64,000 bases of DNA from an uncultured Clostridia bacterium (lineage in GTDB: Bacteria > Bacillota > Clostridia > Christensenellales > UBA1242): the NCBI GenBank assembly GCA_947062475.1, contig CAMSQA010000002.1, positions 48,509-112,508 of the forward strand, given 5' to 3'. A model generated the notes under the pieces. The model ran no database searches. It was not told where the DNA came from and saw nothing but the letters and a program-made list of their open reading frames with translations. Positions 40,572-49,490 of this stretch are shown piece by piece. The translations under genes were made by a program, and so were the position numbers. Position 1 is the first letter of the stretch. Each line of letters begins with the position of its first letter.

Positions 40572-41053
40572 TTGAAATCGCTAAAATAGTAAAACCTCAG
40601 GGTATTAAAGGCGAAGTTAAGGCTTTGCCTTCAACCAATGTGGTTGGTATTTTTGATGTTTTGACAGAATGTCTTGTCGGGAATAAGATTATGAAAATAA
40701 AGCATATCTCATTCAGGCAAGGCTTTTTGTATATAAAGTTTGATGAAATAAATACAAGAAATGATGCAGAACTCTATAGAAATCAAAGTATTAAAATAGA
40801 AAAAAATTTATTGGAAGAAATGAAAGGCGAAGATGAATTTTTGGTTGACGATTTGATAGGAATGCTTATTTATGATGAAAAAGGTGAGCTTGTTGGGCAA
40901 ATTGTTGATGTTTTAAATTATGGTGCAAGTGACATATTAGTTTTTGAAAAAGATGGGCGATCATTTGAAGTGCCTTATGTAGATGAGGTTTTCACTGCAG
41001 AAAATGGAACTTTGGTTGCAAACAGTGAAAAACTTTTAGAGGTTATGATATGA
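40568..41053 (+). CDS. rimM: 16S rRNA processing protein RimM
   Basis: A 161-aa protein: N-terminal RimM barrel (IAKIVKPQGIKGEVKALP) and C-terminal PRC-barrel (DDLIGMLIYDEKGELVG, FEVPYV). RimM assists 30S head assembly and binds S19. The start is GTG 40568, overlapping khpA, and it overlaps trmD by 4 nt, so the three are co-translated. Confidence 0.95.
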   Translation: MIEIAKIVKPQGIKGEVKALPSTNVVGIFDVLTECLVGNKIMKIKHISFRQGFLYIKFDEINTRNDAELYRNQSIKIEKNLLEEMKGEDEFLVDDLIGMLIYDEKGELVGQIVDVLNYGASDILVFEKDGRSFEVPYVDEVFTAENGTLVANSEKLLEVMI

Positions 41054-41709
41054 TAATCGATATACTTACATTATTCCCAGAAAGTTTCAGTTATCTTTCT
41101 TCAAGCATAATGAAAAGGGCACAAGAAACTGAAAAAATTGATATTAATATTCATGATATTCGTCAATTTTCTCAGGATAAACATAAAAAATGTGATGATT
41201 ATCCTTTTGGCGGTGGTGCAGGTATGCTTATGACAGCTCAACCTATTTATGATGCTGTGAAAAGTGTGCGAAAAGAAAATTCAAAAATAATATTTCCTAG
41301 CCCTGTTGGAAAAATGCTTACTCCTGAAATTGCAAAAAATCTTTCAAAGGAAAATCATCTCATATTTATTTGCGGTCATTATGAAGGAGTTGACCAAAGA
41401 ATAATTGACCTATTAAAACCTGAAGAGATTTCAATTGGTGATTATGTTCTCACTGGTGGTGAATTGCCAACAATGGTGATCGTGGATTGTCTTGCTAGAT
41501 TTATTGATGGAGTAATTACGCAGGAAAGTCTAAGTGAAGAGAGTTTTTCTTGCGGTAATCTTGAATATCCACAATACACAAGACCACAGATTTTTGAAGG
41601 GCTTGAAGTGCCTGAGGTTTTGCTATCTGGCAATCATCAAGAGATAGCAAAGTGGAGAAAAGAACAGTCTATTAAAAGAACCAAAGACAAAAGACCAGAC
41701 TTAATTTAA
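41050..41709 (+). CDS. trmD: tRNA (guanine37-N1)-methyltransferase TrmD
   Basis: A 219-aa SPOUT methyltransferase: FGGGAGMLMTAQPI, FICGHYEGVDQR and SIGDYVLTGGELP form the trefoil-knot SAM site. It methylates G37 of tRNAs to prevent frameshifts. Start ATG 41050 overlaps rimM. In most Bacillota rplS (L19) follows trmD; it does not here. Confidence 0.96.
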   Translation: MIIDILTLFPESFSYLSSSIMKRAQETEKIDINIHDIRQFSQDKHKKCDDYPFGGGAGMLMTAQPIYDAVKSVRKENSKIIFPSPVGKMLTPEIAKNLSKENHLIFICGHYEGVDQRIIDLLKPEEISIGDYVLTGGELPTMVIVDCLARFIDGVITQESLSEESFSCGNLEYPQYTRPQIFEGLEVPEVLLSGNHQEIAKWRKEQSIKRTKDKRPDLI

Positions 41710-41817
41710 GGAAATTTAACTAAAATATAAAAAAATCATCAATTTTTTTTTAAAAAACATTAAAATTTAATATTTTTATAAATTATTTGGAAATTAAAAA
41801 AAATCTAAGGAGAAAAA

Positions 41818-42459
41818 ATGAAAATAGGACTTGTTATTGCTTGCAACTTGGAGATGGAAGAACATCTAAAATATTTTCAAAAAATAAAAGAGATAAAAAA
41901 AGCAAATTTTATATTTTATAAAGCAAAATTTGCTGGACACAAAATTTTTGCTTGCAAAAGTGGGCCAACTGAAATAAATGCTGGGATTTTTACACAAGCA
42001 TTGATTGATAATTTTGATGTCGATGTCATAATAAATAGTGGCACGTGTGGTGGTCTTGATAAAAATTTGAAGGTTGGTGATGTTCTTGTCATTGAAAAGG
42101 CTTCTTTTTGGGATATCTCTGCTGATATAATTCAGCCCAGCACTTATTTTTGTAATGAAAAGCTAAAAGATTTTGCATTATTGCAGGACAAAAGCTTAAT
42201 AGCAGGAAATTTGGCAACTGGAAATTCTTTTATAGATTCAGAAGAATTGAAAACTCATTTAATTTCAAAATTTGGTGTAAATTGTTGTGATATGGAGGGC
42301 GTGGCTGTTGTTTATACGTGTCAAAAAAACAATATACCTTCTTTAATGCTGAAAGCTGTTTCTGATAGTGGAAATATGGAAGAATTTGAAATTAATGTTT
42401 CTAAAGCAAGTGCAAAAGTAGCAAAATGCGTTTTTAAATGCATTGAAAATCTTAAATAA
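41818..42459 (+). CDS. mtnN: 5'-methylthioadenosine/S-adenosylhomocysteine nucleosidase
   Basis: A 213-aa MTAN-type nucleosidase: opens IGLVIACNLEMEE, has INSGTCGGLDKNLKVGD and the catalytic region CCDMEGVAVVYTC then KAVSDSG (Asp in the last motif). It cleaves adenine from MTA or SAH in methionine salvage. AAGGAG precedes ATG 41818. It is a single gene with no clear terminator on either side. Confidence 0.9.
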   Translation: MKIGLVIACNLEMEEHLKYFQKIKEIKKANFIFYKAKFAGHKIFACKSGPTEINAGIFTQALIDNFDVDVIINSGTCGGLDKNLKVGDVLVIEKASFWDISADIIQPSTYFCNEKLKDFALLQDKSLIAGNLATGNSFIDSEELKTHLISKFGVNCCDMEGVAVVYTCQKNNIPSLMLKAVSDSGNMEEFEINVSKASAKVAKCVFKCIENLK

Positions 42460-42592
42460 CAACTTTTTGAAATAATTTTTTAGTTTTCTATAATTCTTTA
42501 AATTTATGAAAATTGATATAAAATAACGATTTTTTTAGCAAAAAGTATGAAAAAATGAAATATTTTTATAAAACTTTATTAAGAGGAGAGAT

Positions 42593-43408
42593 ATGAAGAT
42601 AAATTGGTTTCCTGGTCATATGAAAAAGACCATGATAGAAATTCGAGAAAAGCTTAAAAATATTGATGTGGTGTTGTATGTGCTGGATAGTCGTGCACCT
42701 ATTTCTTCAATCAATCCTTCTTTATCAAGGCTTGCACAAGACAAACCTATTTTATACATTTTCAACAAAGTGGATATGGCTGACGAAAAAAGAGTGAAGG
42801 AACTTGCCCCAAATTATAGAAATGCAAAAAGTGATTTTCTTATATTAAACAGCACAGGTAGCAGTTCTTCAAAAATCATCAAACAAAAATTACTTTCTCT
42901 TGCAAAGGCAAAGATAGAAAAAGCAAAAAGCAAGGGCGTGAGAGCGGTCATTCGTTGTATAGTGGTGGGTGTCCCAAACTCAGGCAAAAGCACGCTTGTC
43001 AACAATCTTTGCGGCAAAGCCAAAGCTGTCACAGGAAATAGAGCGGGAGTGACAAAACAAACTCAATGGGTGGCAATTGGTGACAATGTTGAAATTTGCG
43101 ATACACCAGGCACTCTTTATCCAAATCTTGAGGATCAAGACGTTGCAAAAAAGCTTTTCTTTATTGGCAGTATTAAAGATGAAGTGATAAGTGACAATCT
43201 AGAACTTGCGGTAGAACTTATTAAGACTCTTCAAGTTAAGTATCTTGAAAATTTGATTGGTCGATATGGCGAGGATTTATCACTTGATGGAATTGCAAAA
43301 AGCCGCTCTTTTATCATAAGCGGAGGAGAACTTGACATTGACCGTGCTGCAAATGCGGTTGTTGATGATTTTAGGAAGGGTAGACTTGGCAGGATTACTC
43401 TTGATTAA
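42593..43408 (+). CDS. rbgA: Ribosome biogenesis GTPase RbgA (YlqF)
   Basis: A 271-aa circularly permuted GTPase: NWFPGHMKKT at the start, G4 NKVD before G1 GVPNSGKSTL and G3 DTPG, then the C-terminal ANTAR-like tail (GRLGRITLD). It is needed for the late assembly of the 50S subunit in Bacillota. GAGGAGAG precedes the ATG. The position after the trmD block is usual. Confidence 0.95.
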   Translation: MKINWFPGHMKKTMIEIREKLKNIDVVLYVLDSRAPISSINPSLSRLAQDKPILYIFNKVDMADEKRVKELAPNYRNAKSDFLILNSTGSSSSKIIKQKLLSLAKAKIEKAKSKGVRAVIRCIVVGVPNSGKSTLVNNLCGKAKAVTGNRAGVTKQTQWVAIGDNVEICDTPGTLYPNLEDQDVAKKLFFIGSIKDEVISDNLELAVELIKTLQVKYLENLIGRYGEDLSLDGIAKSRSFIISGGELDIDRAANAVVDDFRKGRLGRITLD

Positions 43409-43442
43409 AATGAAAATAGGACTTTGAATTGTGAATATAAAT

Positions 43443-43471
43443 TTGACAAAGTTTTGATAAAGGTTTATATT
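43443..43471 (+). promoter_or_regulatory. Promoter of the 43515 gene
   Basis: TTGACA (43443-43448), 17-nt spacer, TATATT (43466-43471). Confidence 0.75.
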
Positions 43472-43514
43472 AATTATATAAATTAAAATTTGCATTTAAA
43501 GTAGGAGGGAAATT

Positions 43515-44018
43515 ATGTATAAATTCAATAAAAATGAATGTGCTGTCATAACAGCTATCGAAATTCAAGGGATATTCGGCGAAAAACAAGATGGTTACTC
43601 TTTGGAAAAAGGTGCTTTTTCAAATGAAGAAAACAAAATAAAAGTTGAAGGACTTCAAAAACTTGGTCAAGATATATCAATGAATTTACATTATTTAATA
43701 GGCAATGTTGAAAATTATTTTGGTTATTATGAGCCAAAGGGATTATTTAAATTTATGAAGGATAATAATTTGCAAATTGCAATTTGCAAAAAAGAGACTG
43801 ATTGGCCACATAGATTTGATTATTACATGATAAACAAAAATACTGGAGAAATCCTTTTATCTTCAAATGAAAATGCTCCTGTTGGCAATTCATTTTCTTC
43901 AATGATGACAGAACTCTCAACTTTATTCCCTGAAATTGATAAAGAAGTAGAAAATTCTGAAAACGATAATGAAATTGACAATGAAAAAGAAAATTTTGGT
44001 ATTGCTGACGAAATGTAA
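43515..44018 (+). CDS. Unknown soluble protein with acidic tail
   Basis: A 167-aa protein; no family is recognised. The first ~130 residues are mixed alpha/beta (NVENYFGYYEPKG, RFDYYMINKNTGEIL), and the last 30 are very acidic and low in complexity (VENSENDNEIDNEKEN). It has a near-consensus promoter and a GTAGGAGG ribosome binding site, so it may be well expressed. It lies between rbgA and yraN without overlap. Confidence 0.75.
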   Translation: MYKFNKNECAVITAIEIQGIFGEKQDGYSLEKGAFSNEENKIKVEGLQKLGQDISMNLHYLIGNVENYFGYYEPKGLFKFMKDNNLQIAICKKETDWPHRFDYYMINKNTGEILLSSNENAPVGNSFSSMMTELSTLFPEIDKEVENSENDNEIDNEKENFGIADEM

Positions 44019-44079
44019 AATAATTTAAGACAATTATATTAAAAAAATATTTCAAAAAAATTCTTTAATTAGGTTTAAT

Positions 44080-44427
44080 GTGAAAAAACAATTCAATAAA
44101 GTCTTGGGATTGAAAGGTGAGCTTGAAGCTTGCGAATATCTCAAAAAAAATAAATATAAAGTTTTGGAAAAAAACTATAAAAATAAATTGGGAGAAATTG
44201 ACATAATTGCAAAGAAAAAAGATGTCTTAGTTTTTATTGAAGTCAAGGCGAGAGATACTCTTAGCTTTGGCGGACCTAGTGAAGCGGTTAATTTAATAAA
44301 GCAAAGAAAAATCAAAAATGTTGCTTCTCTTTTTCTGCTTCAAAATCATATTGAAAATAAACCTCTTCGTTTTGATGTCATTGAGGTGATAGATAAAGAA
44401 ATAAATCATATAGAAAATGCCTTTTAA
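44080..44427 (+). CDS. yraN: YraN-family (UPF0102) endonuclease-like protein
   Basis: A 115-aa protein with a restriction-endonuclease-like core: GEIDIIAKKKDVLVFIEVKAR (Asp, Glu-x-Lys) preceded by GELEACEYLKKNKYKVLEKN. The family is conserved beside ribosome genes but its substrate is uncertain. The start is GTG 44080 with a weak upstream AGG; an ATG at 44078 is immediately stopped. A small terminator overlaps the stop. Confidence 0.88.
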   Translation: MKKQFNKVLGLKGELEACEYLKKNKYKVLEKNYKNKLGEIDIIAKKKDVLVFIEVKARDTLSFGGPSEAVNLIKQRKIKNVASLFLLQNHIENKPLRFDVIEVIDKEINHIENAF

Positions 44428-44438
44428 GGCTTTTTTTT
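44419..44438 (+). terminator. Terminator overlapping the yraN stop
   Basis: GCCTT-TT-AAGGC followed by an eight-T run. Confidence 0.7.
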
Positions 44439-44515
44439 GTTTAAGTATATGTTTAAATCGATGTGATGGTGGAAATAATAATTTAGTTTAAAATAGTAAT
44501 TTATGAGAGGTGAAG

Positions 44516-45025
44516 ATGAAAAAGAGTTTGGCTATCGTATTTATATTAATGTTGTTTATATGTGGAAGTCTTTATGGCTGTGAAAAGTCAACCGAACTTC
44601 GAACATCACATATTTCTGAAATAACTGCTGCTGGAAGTAAAAATTATGGTGTAAGAGTGTCATATTTGGACGATAAAAGGCTAAATGGAAAGGGAACAGA
44701 TGTTCAAATCAAATTCAGCAAAACTGGCACAATTAAAATTGGAAAGGAAAATCAAGAGAAGTTTGAATATATTATAGAAGATTTTGATGAATGGTATTCG
44801 CTTACACACATTTTCAATGAGGCAGATAAAACTTCTGTGCGTGGTGATAGTTTTGAAAAATATGAGGATGCTGTAAATAAAACCTATCTATTTAATTTTG
44901 AGGGTGAAATTAAGATAACTTTGCGTGTTGTAGTTGGTGAAATTGAAGAAAATATAGATGGTGATGGACAAATTTTGGTGGGTAGTCAGCCTGTATCGGA
45001 TAATTTTATATTAAAAATCAAATAA
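44516..45025 (+). CDS. Small lipoprotein of unknown function
   Basis: A ~169-aa lipoprotein: hydrophobic signal then lipobox LYGC (Cys ~22), and a beta-rich domain. ATG 44516 is chosen, with GAGAGGTGA before it; a GTG at 44510 would add two residues. No family is recognised. It lies upstream of a degenerate ABC ATPase, but a terminator lies between them. Confidence 0.75.
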   Translation: MKKSLAIVFILMLFICGSLYGCEKSTELRTSHISEITAAGSKNYGVRVSYLDDKRLNGKGTDVQIKFSKTGTIKIGKENQEKFEYIIEDFDEWYSLTHIFNEADKTSVRGDSFEKYEDAVNKTYLFNFEGEIKITLRVVVGEIEENIDGDGQILVGSQPVSDNFILKIK

Positions 45026-45052
45026 AAGCATGAAATTTGCTTTTATTTTTTT
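45021..45052 (+). terminator. Terminator of the lipoprotein gene
   Basis: AATAAAAGCA/TGCTTTTATT 10-bp stem (45021-45030, 45038-45047) and T-run. Confidence 0.8.
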
Positions 45053-45144
45053 TTAGTTTATTGTAATATTATATTGTAAATTAATTATAAATTTAATTGT
45101 AAATTAATATGTAATTTTAAATTAATAATTATCTAGGAGTTTCC

Positions 45145-45795
45145 ATGTTAAGAGTAAAGAATTTGTATTTGAGATATACTAGAGAGTTTTATGCCTTATA
45201 TAATATCAATTTTGATATTGCTGATAATGAAAGGGTGGCTTTTGTTGGTGAAGATGAAAGCGGAAAAACAAGTCTTTTGCGTATTTTTTCCAAACTTGAA
45301 AAGATGACTAAAGGTGAAGTTTATATTCGTGATATTCCTCTTGAAAAACTTGATTATAAAACCGATATTAGTGCTGGCTATATTCCTGCCAGTCCCGTTT
45401 TTATTGAAAAGAAAACAGTGTATGAAAATTTTAAATATATTTTGAAGGGCTGGGGGCTTAGTGATAATGAAATTGAAAGCAAAATAAACAAAGCAATAAT
45501 TTCTTATTCTCTCGAAAAAATAAAAGATACAAAACTCAAGGATTTGACATTAGAAGAAAAGTATGTTTTATCATTTATAAGATTGTCTTTTAGAGAACTT
45601 GATTTTTTAATGGTAGACAATATCTTTGATAAGCTTAGTGAGGCCACTTTTGAAGTTGTTATGACGCTTATTAAAGAATTGACAAGCAAAAAGACAACCC
45701 TAATTATTGCGACAACAAAGGAAGAAATTGCTGATAAACTTTGCAAGAAGAAAATTTATTTCAAGCATGGCTCTATTGTCAAAAGCCTGAATTAA
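45145..45795 (+). CDS. Degenerate ABC ATPase
   Basis: A 216-aa ABC-type nucleotide-binding domain with Walker A GEDESGKT (35-42) kept. The LSGGQ signature is replaced by LTLEEK (134-139), and after Walker B (LDFLMVD) the catalytic Glu is Asn159. A switch His is also not evident. It is stand-alone: no membrane partner is encoded nearby. It probably binds ATP but should hydrolyse it poorly. TAGGAG is before ATG 45145. It may be an evolved regulator or a decaying transporter part. Confidence 0.85.
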   Translation: MLRVKNLYLRYTREFYALYNINFDIADNERVAFVGEDESGKTSLLRIFSKLEKMTKGEVYIRDIPLEKLDYKTDISAGYIPASPVFIEKKTVYENFKYILKGWGLSDNEIESKINKAIISYSLEKIKDTKLKDLTLEEKYVLSFIRLSFRELDFLMVDNIFDKLSEATFEVVMTLIKELTSKKTTLIIATTKEEIADKLCKKKIYFKHGSIVKSLN

Positions 45796-45804
45796 ACAAA
45801 AAAC

Positions 45805-45831
45805 AGATGGATAAAGCTCCATCTTTTTTTA
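45805..45831 (+). terminator. Terminator of the ABC ATPase gene
   Basis: AGATGGA-TAAAGC-TCCATCT and a seven-T run. Confidence 0.85.
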
Positions 45832-45872
45832 TTCAGAAAAGTAAAAATATCTTGAATAAAGTCAGTGTTTTT

Positions 45873-46400
45873 TTACAATAAAATTTCTTCATTAGGTGAT
45901 ACTACTTCGGATTTTATCTCATTTTCTTCGGATGACATCTTTGATGAAGTTTGGTTTTGTTTACTTTGCGAGAAAATCTCTGCCAGTGGATTTGAGCCAT
46001 TTCCCATCATTGACATAAGAAAATGGAGCATATTGCCATCTTGTGTTTGGGAAAAGATATTTGCAAAAGGATTTGAAGAAAAACTATTTTGTGCAAAATT
46101 CTGATTGTTGAAATTATTGTTTGACTGATAATTTTGATGATCGAAATTGCTGTTTGGCTGATAATTTTGATTTATATTGTCGTATGCCTCATTGGGATAA
46201 TATCCACGTGCATTATTTTGAGCGGAATTTTGATTTGGATTGTAAGATCGAGGATTTGAAAAATTGTTTTGATAAAAGTTTTGTTGGGGCTGTTCATTTT
46301 GTGAAAAACCATTTTGCTGATTATTAAACATCTGAGAAAAAGGATTTTGATTGCCAAAACCATTTAATAATTTTAATATTTCAAAGATAGATTTATCCAT
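45873..46400 (-). CDS. Asn/Gln-rich low-complexity protein
   Basis: A 175-aa protein dominated by Asn, Gln, Phe and Tyr in irregular repeats (QNNFSNPRSYNPNQN, QNYQSNNNFNNQNF), bounded by a short ordered N terminus (MDKSIFEILKLLNGFG) and an acidic C terminus. Composition is that of prion-like or phase-separating segments. Two near-identical 24-bp repeats occur in its DNA around 46115-46170. Whether it is expressed is unproven: no clear ribosome binding site was seen. Overlapping plus-strand frames look like mirror images of its repeats. Confidence 0.6.
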   Translation of the reverse strand: MDKSIFEILKLLNGFGNQNPFSQMFNNQQNGFSQNEQPQQNFYQNNFSNPRSYNPNQNSAQNNARGYYPNEAYDNINQNYQPNSNFDHQNYQSNNNFNNQNFAQNSFSSNPFANIFSQTQDGNMLHFLMSMMGNGSNPLAEIFSQSKQNQTSSKMSSEENEIKSEVVSPNEEILL

Positions 46401-46492
46401 ATTGATATATATTCAAATAGGCAAGCAATGTTGACAAAAAAAATAGTGTAATTTGTTAAAGATATTTCATATATTGAAATGAGGAGAAAAAC

Positions 46493-46759
46493 ATGTCAAG
46501 ATTATCTGAATTTCAGCCTAGAAATGAAAATAGAACAAATGAGAAAAGTCGTGAAGAAGAAATTAGGCAAAAATATGACCAATTTAGTGGAATGAATCAA
46601 AGCCAGCTTAACGCAGAGCTATTCAAGGAAGTTGCAAGACAAAAGAGTGCTGGCACTTTTGATTATGCTTCGCTTTCAAATATGGTTGAGGGATTGCGTG
46701 GCTCTTTGCCAGAAAGTGATTATCAAAATATTAAAAGGATATTAGAAACTTTAAGATGA
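46493..46759 (+). CDS. Small hydrophilic protein coupled to the subtilase
   Basis: An 88-aa, highly charged protein, predicted to be two helices (REEEIRQKYDQF, then LNAELFKEVARQKSAG). No family is recognised. GAGGAG precedes ATG 46493. It overlaps the protease gene by an ATGA, so they are co-translated; it could be a partner or inhibitor. Confidence 0.7.
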   Translation: MSRLSEFQPRNENRTNEKSREEEIRQKYDQFSGMNQSQLNAELFKEVARQKSAGTFDYASLSNMVEGLRGSLPESDYQNIKRILETLR

Positions 46760-47913
46760 ATTTAAGAAAGATTGATAAAACTCTTTTTTCCCAAGCTTCT
46801 ATGCTTGAGGATGGGAAAAAGTGGGAATGCATCGTCCATTCCTTTGATTATGAGCGGACAAAAAACATTCTTATACATAAAAATATTAAAATATTAAATG
46901 AATATTTATTCATAAATTCCTTTCGTGTGCTTGCTGACAAAAGACAGATAGAACAGCTTTCAAATATGTCGCAGGTCAAATTTGTTTCCTCTGTCAGCAA
47001 GGCAACCGCACTTATGGATGTTGCAAAACAAATCTTAGGTGTTGAAGGTCAAAGCTTGAGCGGGAAAGGTGTGACAATTGCTTTTATTGATACAGGCATC
47101 GAACAGCATACCGATTTCTGCACTGGCAAAAAGAGAATTATTACCTTCAAAGATTTTGTTGGTGATAAAAATAAATGTTATGATGACAACGGGCATGGCA
47201 CTTTTGTGGCAGGTGTATGTTGTGGAAATGGTGCATTATCTTGTGGCAAATATTCTGGCATAGCACCACAAGCAAATATAATTTCGCTTAAAGCCTTAAA
47301 TAAACATGGTGAAGCATCAGCCGATAAAATTTTAAATGCGATGGAATGGGTTTATGACAATCATAAAAAGTATGACATAGGCGTTATTTGCATGAGCTTT
47401 GGCAGTGAGGCACTGGGTTATAATGACCCAATTATGAATGGTGCAGAGGCGTTGTGGAAGGAAGGAATTGTTGTTGTTGCTGCCGCTGGAAACAGTGGGC
47501 CAGAATATCAGACAATTAAAAGCCCAGGTGTGTCAAGCCAAATCATAACAGTTGGTGGTTTCAATGACAACCGAATTGAAGGAGATGAGATAAATCAAAA
47601 TTTTTTTGAAATAGCTCAATTTTCTTCACGTGGACCTGCTTTTTCAAGATTTAAACCAGACCTTGTCGCACCATCGGTTGAAATTTCTTCATGTGCAAGA
47701 GGGAATGGTTATACAAGACTGAGCGGAACTTCTGTTGCCACACCTATGATTGCGGGAATGAGTGCCTTGCTTCTTGAAAAAAATCCAAATTTAAAACCAA
47801 TTGATGTGAAGAGGATGATATTATCATCATGCACTCCAATCACCTTAAATAGAAATTTAGAGGGATTTGGCTATCCAAATTTAAATAAAATACAAAGCAG
47901 AAATTTTAGATAA
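46756..47913 (+). CDS. Intracellular subtilisin-like (S8) serine protease
   Basis: A 385-aa S8 peptidase with the full triad: Asp112 (FIDTGIEQH), His147 (NGHGTFVAG) and Ser326 (SGTSVATPM), plus the oxyanion Asn in AAAGNSGP. The first ~90 residues form an I9-like propeptide but there is no signal peptide, so it is likely cytoplasmic, like Bacillus Isp. It overlaps the upstream small gene and ends before a strong terminator. Confidence 0.92.
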   Translation: MNLRKIDKTLFSQASMLEDGKKWECIVHSFDYERTKNILIHKNIKILNEYLFINSFRVLADKRQIEQLSNMSQVKFVSSVSKATALMDVAKQILGVEGQSLSGKGVTIAFIDTGIEQHTDFCTGKKRIITFKDFVGDKNKCYDDNGHGTFVAGVCCGNGALSCGKYSGIAPQANIISLKALNKHGEASADKILNAMEWVYDNHKKYDIGVICMSFGSEALGYNDPIMNGAEALWKEGIVVVAAAGNSGPEYQTIKSPGVSSQIITVGGFNDNRIEGDEINQNFFEIAQFSSRGPAFSRFKPDLVAPSVEISSCARGNGYTRLSGTSVATPMIAGMSALLLEKNPNLKPIDVKRMILSSCTPITLNRNLEGFGYPNLNKIQSRNFR

Positions 47914-47942
47914 AAACACAATCTTTGTTCACGTGATATTTC

Positions 47943-47970
47943 AAAAAAAGCACAATTTCGTGCTTTTTTT
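47943..47970 (+). terminator. Terminator of the subtilase gene
   Basis: A7-GCAC / GTGC-T7 around AATTTC. Confidence 0.85.
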
Positions 47971-48160
47971 GATTTTTTTATCATTGAAATAACCTATTAA
48001 AATAAAATTGAAATTTATTTAACTTGCTCTGTTGGGAAGTGAAAATTATGATAAATTAATATGTTATATTCAAAAAGTGATCAAAAATATTAAAAAAATA
48101 TAAATTTAACACATTTTTGACCAATATTAAGCAAAATTGTTTGAGTTATAGGAGAAAAAT

Positions 48161-48373
48161 ATGACAAAATTTCATGAGAGATTGAGAAAATTAAGATTAC
48201 AACATGGATTTTCTCAAAAAGAACTTGCTAAACTTTTGGGGTATAGTGAAAGCACGATTAAAAGATGGGAAAATAGGAAAAGTGTGCCTAGTAGCAGTTA
48301 TATTTTAAAAATTGCCACTTTTTTTGATGTGAAATGCGATTATTTATTGGGGTTGATTGATACAAATGATTAA
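48161..48373 (+). CDS. Small XRE-family regulator
   Basis: A 70-aa protein that is almost only a Cro/C1-type HTH (about 6-61: LRLQHGFSQKELAKLLGY, TIKRWENRKSVPS) with the tail CDYLLGLID common in clostridial one-domain regulators. AGGAGAA precedes the ATG. Arms TCAAAAAT/ATTTTTGA (about 48078-48118) upstream may be its operator. The target is unknown. Confidence 0.85.
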   Translation: MTKFHERLRKLRLQHGFSQKELAKLLGYSESTIKRWENRKSVPSSSYILKIATFFDVKCDYLLGLIDTND

Positions 48374-48410
48374 AATTTGTAAATTTAAAAGAGATAAACT
48401 ATATTTAAAC

Positions 48411-49490
48411 TTATCTTTCTATTTTTTTGATTATGGTGATAATTTTATCAGTTGCATTGGAAATTGATGTTTTTTCCATATTTTCTTTGAATTTTTTGTT
48501 GTTTTTGATTAAATCTTTAAGTTTTTCTAGAAATAACTGTTCATTAAATTCTTCCTCTTCAAGCATTTGACAATAGCCAAGTGATTGAAAAAGTTTTGCA
48601 TTTTCAATCTGATCGCCTCGAGAACAGCTCTTTGAAAGAGGGATGAGAAGCATTGGTTTTCTCAGTGCTAAAAACTCATTTATTGCACCCGAGCCTGCTC
48701 TTGAAATAATATAGTCAGCAAGGGCAAGATAGTCACCAATATTATCTGCATATTCAACCTGCACATAACCATTTTTGCGGTTTTGTTTTTCAATGGTTTT
48801 GCCTTTGCCAGTAATATGAATTACGTTGAAAATTTTAAGTAAGTTTGCAAGATTTTCTTCCACCTTATCATTGATAAATTTTGCACCACTTGAGCCGCCT
48901 ACGACAAGAAGGTTTGGTTTGTTTTTATCAAGTTTTGGCAGAAAGGGAAGATTATATTTATTGCCATTTAAAACCTTATTTCTGATAGGCTGACCGCTGT
49001 AGATAAGTTTGTCTTTTCCTTTGCAGGTTGACTCGAAGGCACAGCACATAAAGTCGCAATAATGCAATATAATCTTGTTTGCAAGTCCCAGCGATAAATC
49101 ACTTTCATGACTGACAATTGGGATGCCAAGTTTCCTTCCTGCAATCACCACTGGAAGGGCAACAAAGCCACCTTTTGAGAATATTACATTTGGCTTTATC
49201 GTTTTTAAAATCTTCTTTGCAGTTTTGATTGAAGAAAAAAGCTTGAAAGGAATTAAAAGATTTTTTGCTGTCAATTTTCTTTGAAGTTTGACTGCGTCAA
49301 TCTTATGAAAAGTGATATTTTTTTCTTTTGACAAAATTTCCTTTTCCATGCCATTGCCACCAATATAGTGAATGTCATATTCGCCTTCAAGTTTTTCTTT
49401 GACGGCAAGTGCAGGATAAACATGACCAGCTGTTCCGCCACCAGTCAAAACTATTCTTTTCTTTCTTGAGACTGTAAGTATATCATTCAT
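48411..49490 (-). CDS. murG: UDP-GlcNAc:lipid-II-precursor transferase MurG
   Basis: A ~359-aa GT-B enzyme: TGGGTAGHVYPALAV in the N domain, FSKGGFVALPVV and SHESD, and in the C domain VVGGSSGAKFIND and SRAGSGAINEF, the UDP-GlcNAc site. MurG converts lipid I to lipid II on the inner membrane face. ATG 49490 is chosen, with AGCGAGG before it; the frame opens 21 codons earlier. It stands alone and is not in a dcw cluster. Confidence 0.93.
   Translation of the reverse strand: MNDILTVSRKKRIVLTGGGTAGHVYPALAVKEKLEGEYDIHYIGGNGMEKEILSKEKNITFHKIDAVKLQRKLTAKNLLIPFKLFSSIKTAKKILKTIKPNVIFSKGGFVALPVVIAGRKLGIPIVSHESDLSLGLANKIILHYCDFMCCAFESTCKGKDKLIYSGQPIRNKVLNGNKYNLPFLPKLDKNKPNLLVVGGSSGAKFINDKVEENLANLLKIFNVIHITGKGKTIEKQNRKNGYVQVEYADNIGDYLALADYIISRAGSGAINEFLALRKPMLLIPLSKSCSRGDQIENAKLFQSLGYCQMLEEEEFNEQLFLEKLKDLIKNNKKFKENMEKTSISNATDKIITIIKKIER

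Noticed and set aside
45865-46327. Plus-strand frames opposite the Asn/Gln-rich gene
   Set aside because: They mirror the repeats of the minus-strand gene and have no ribosome binding sites.
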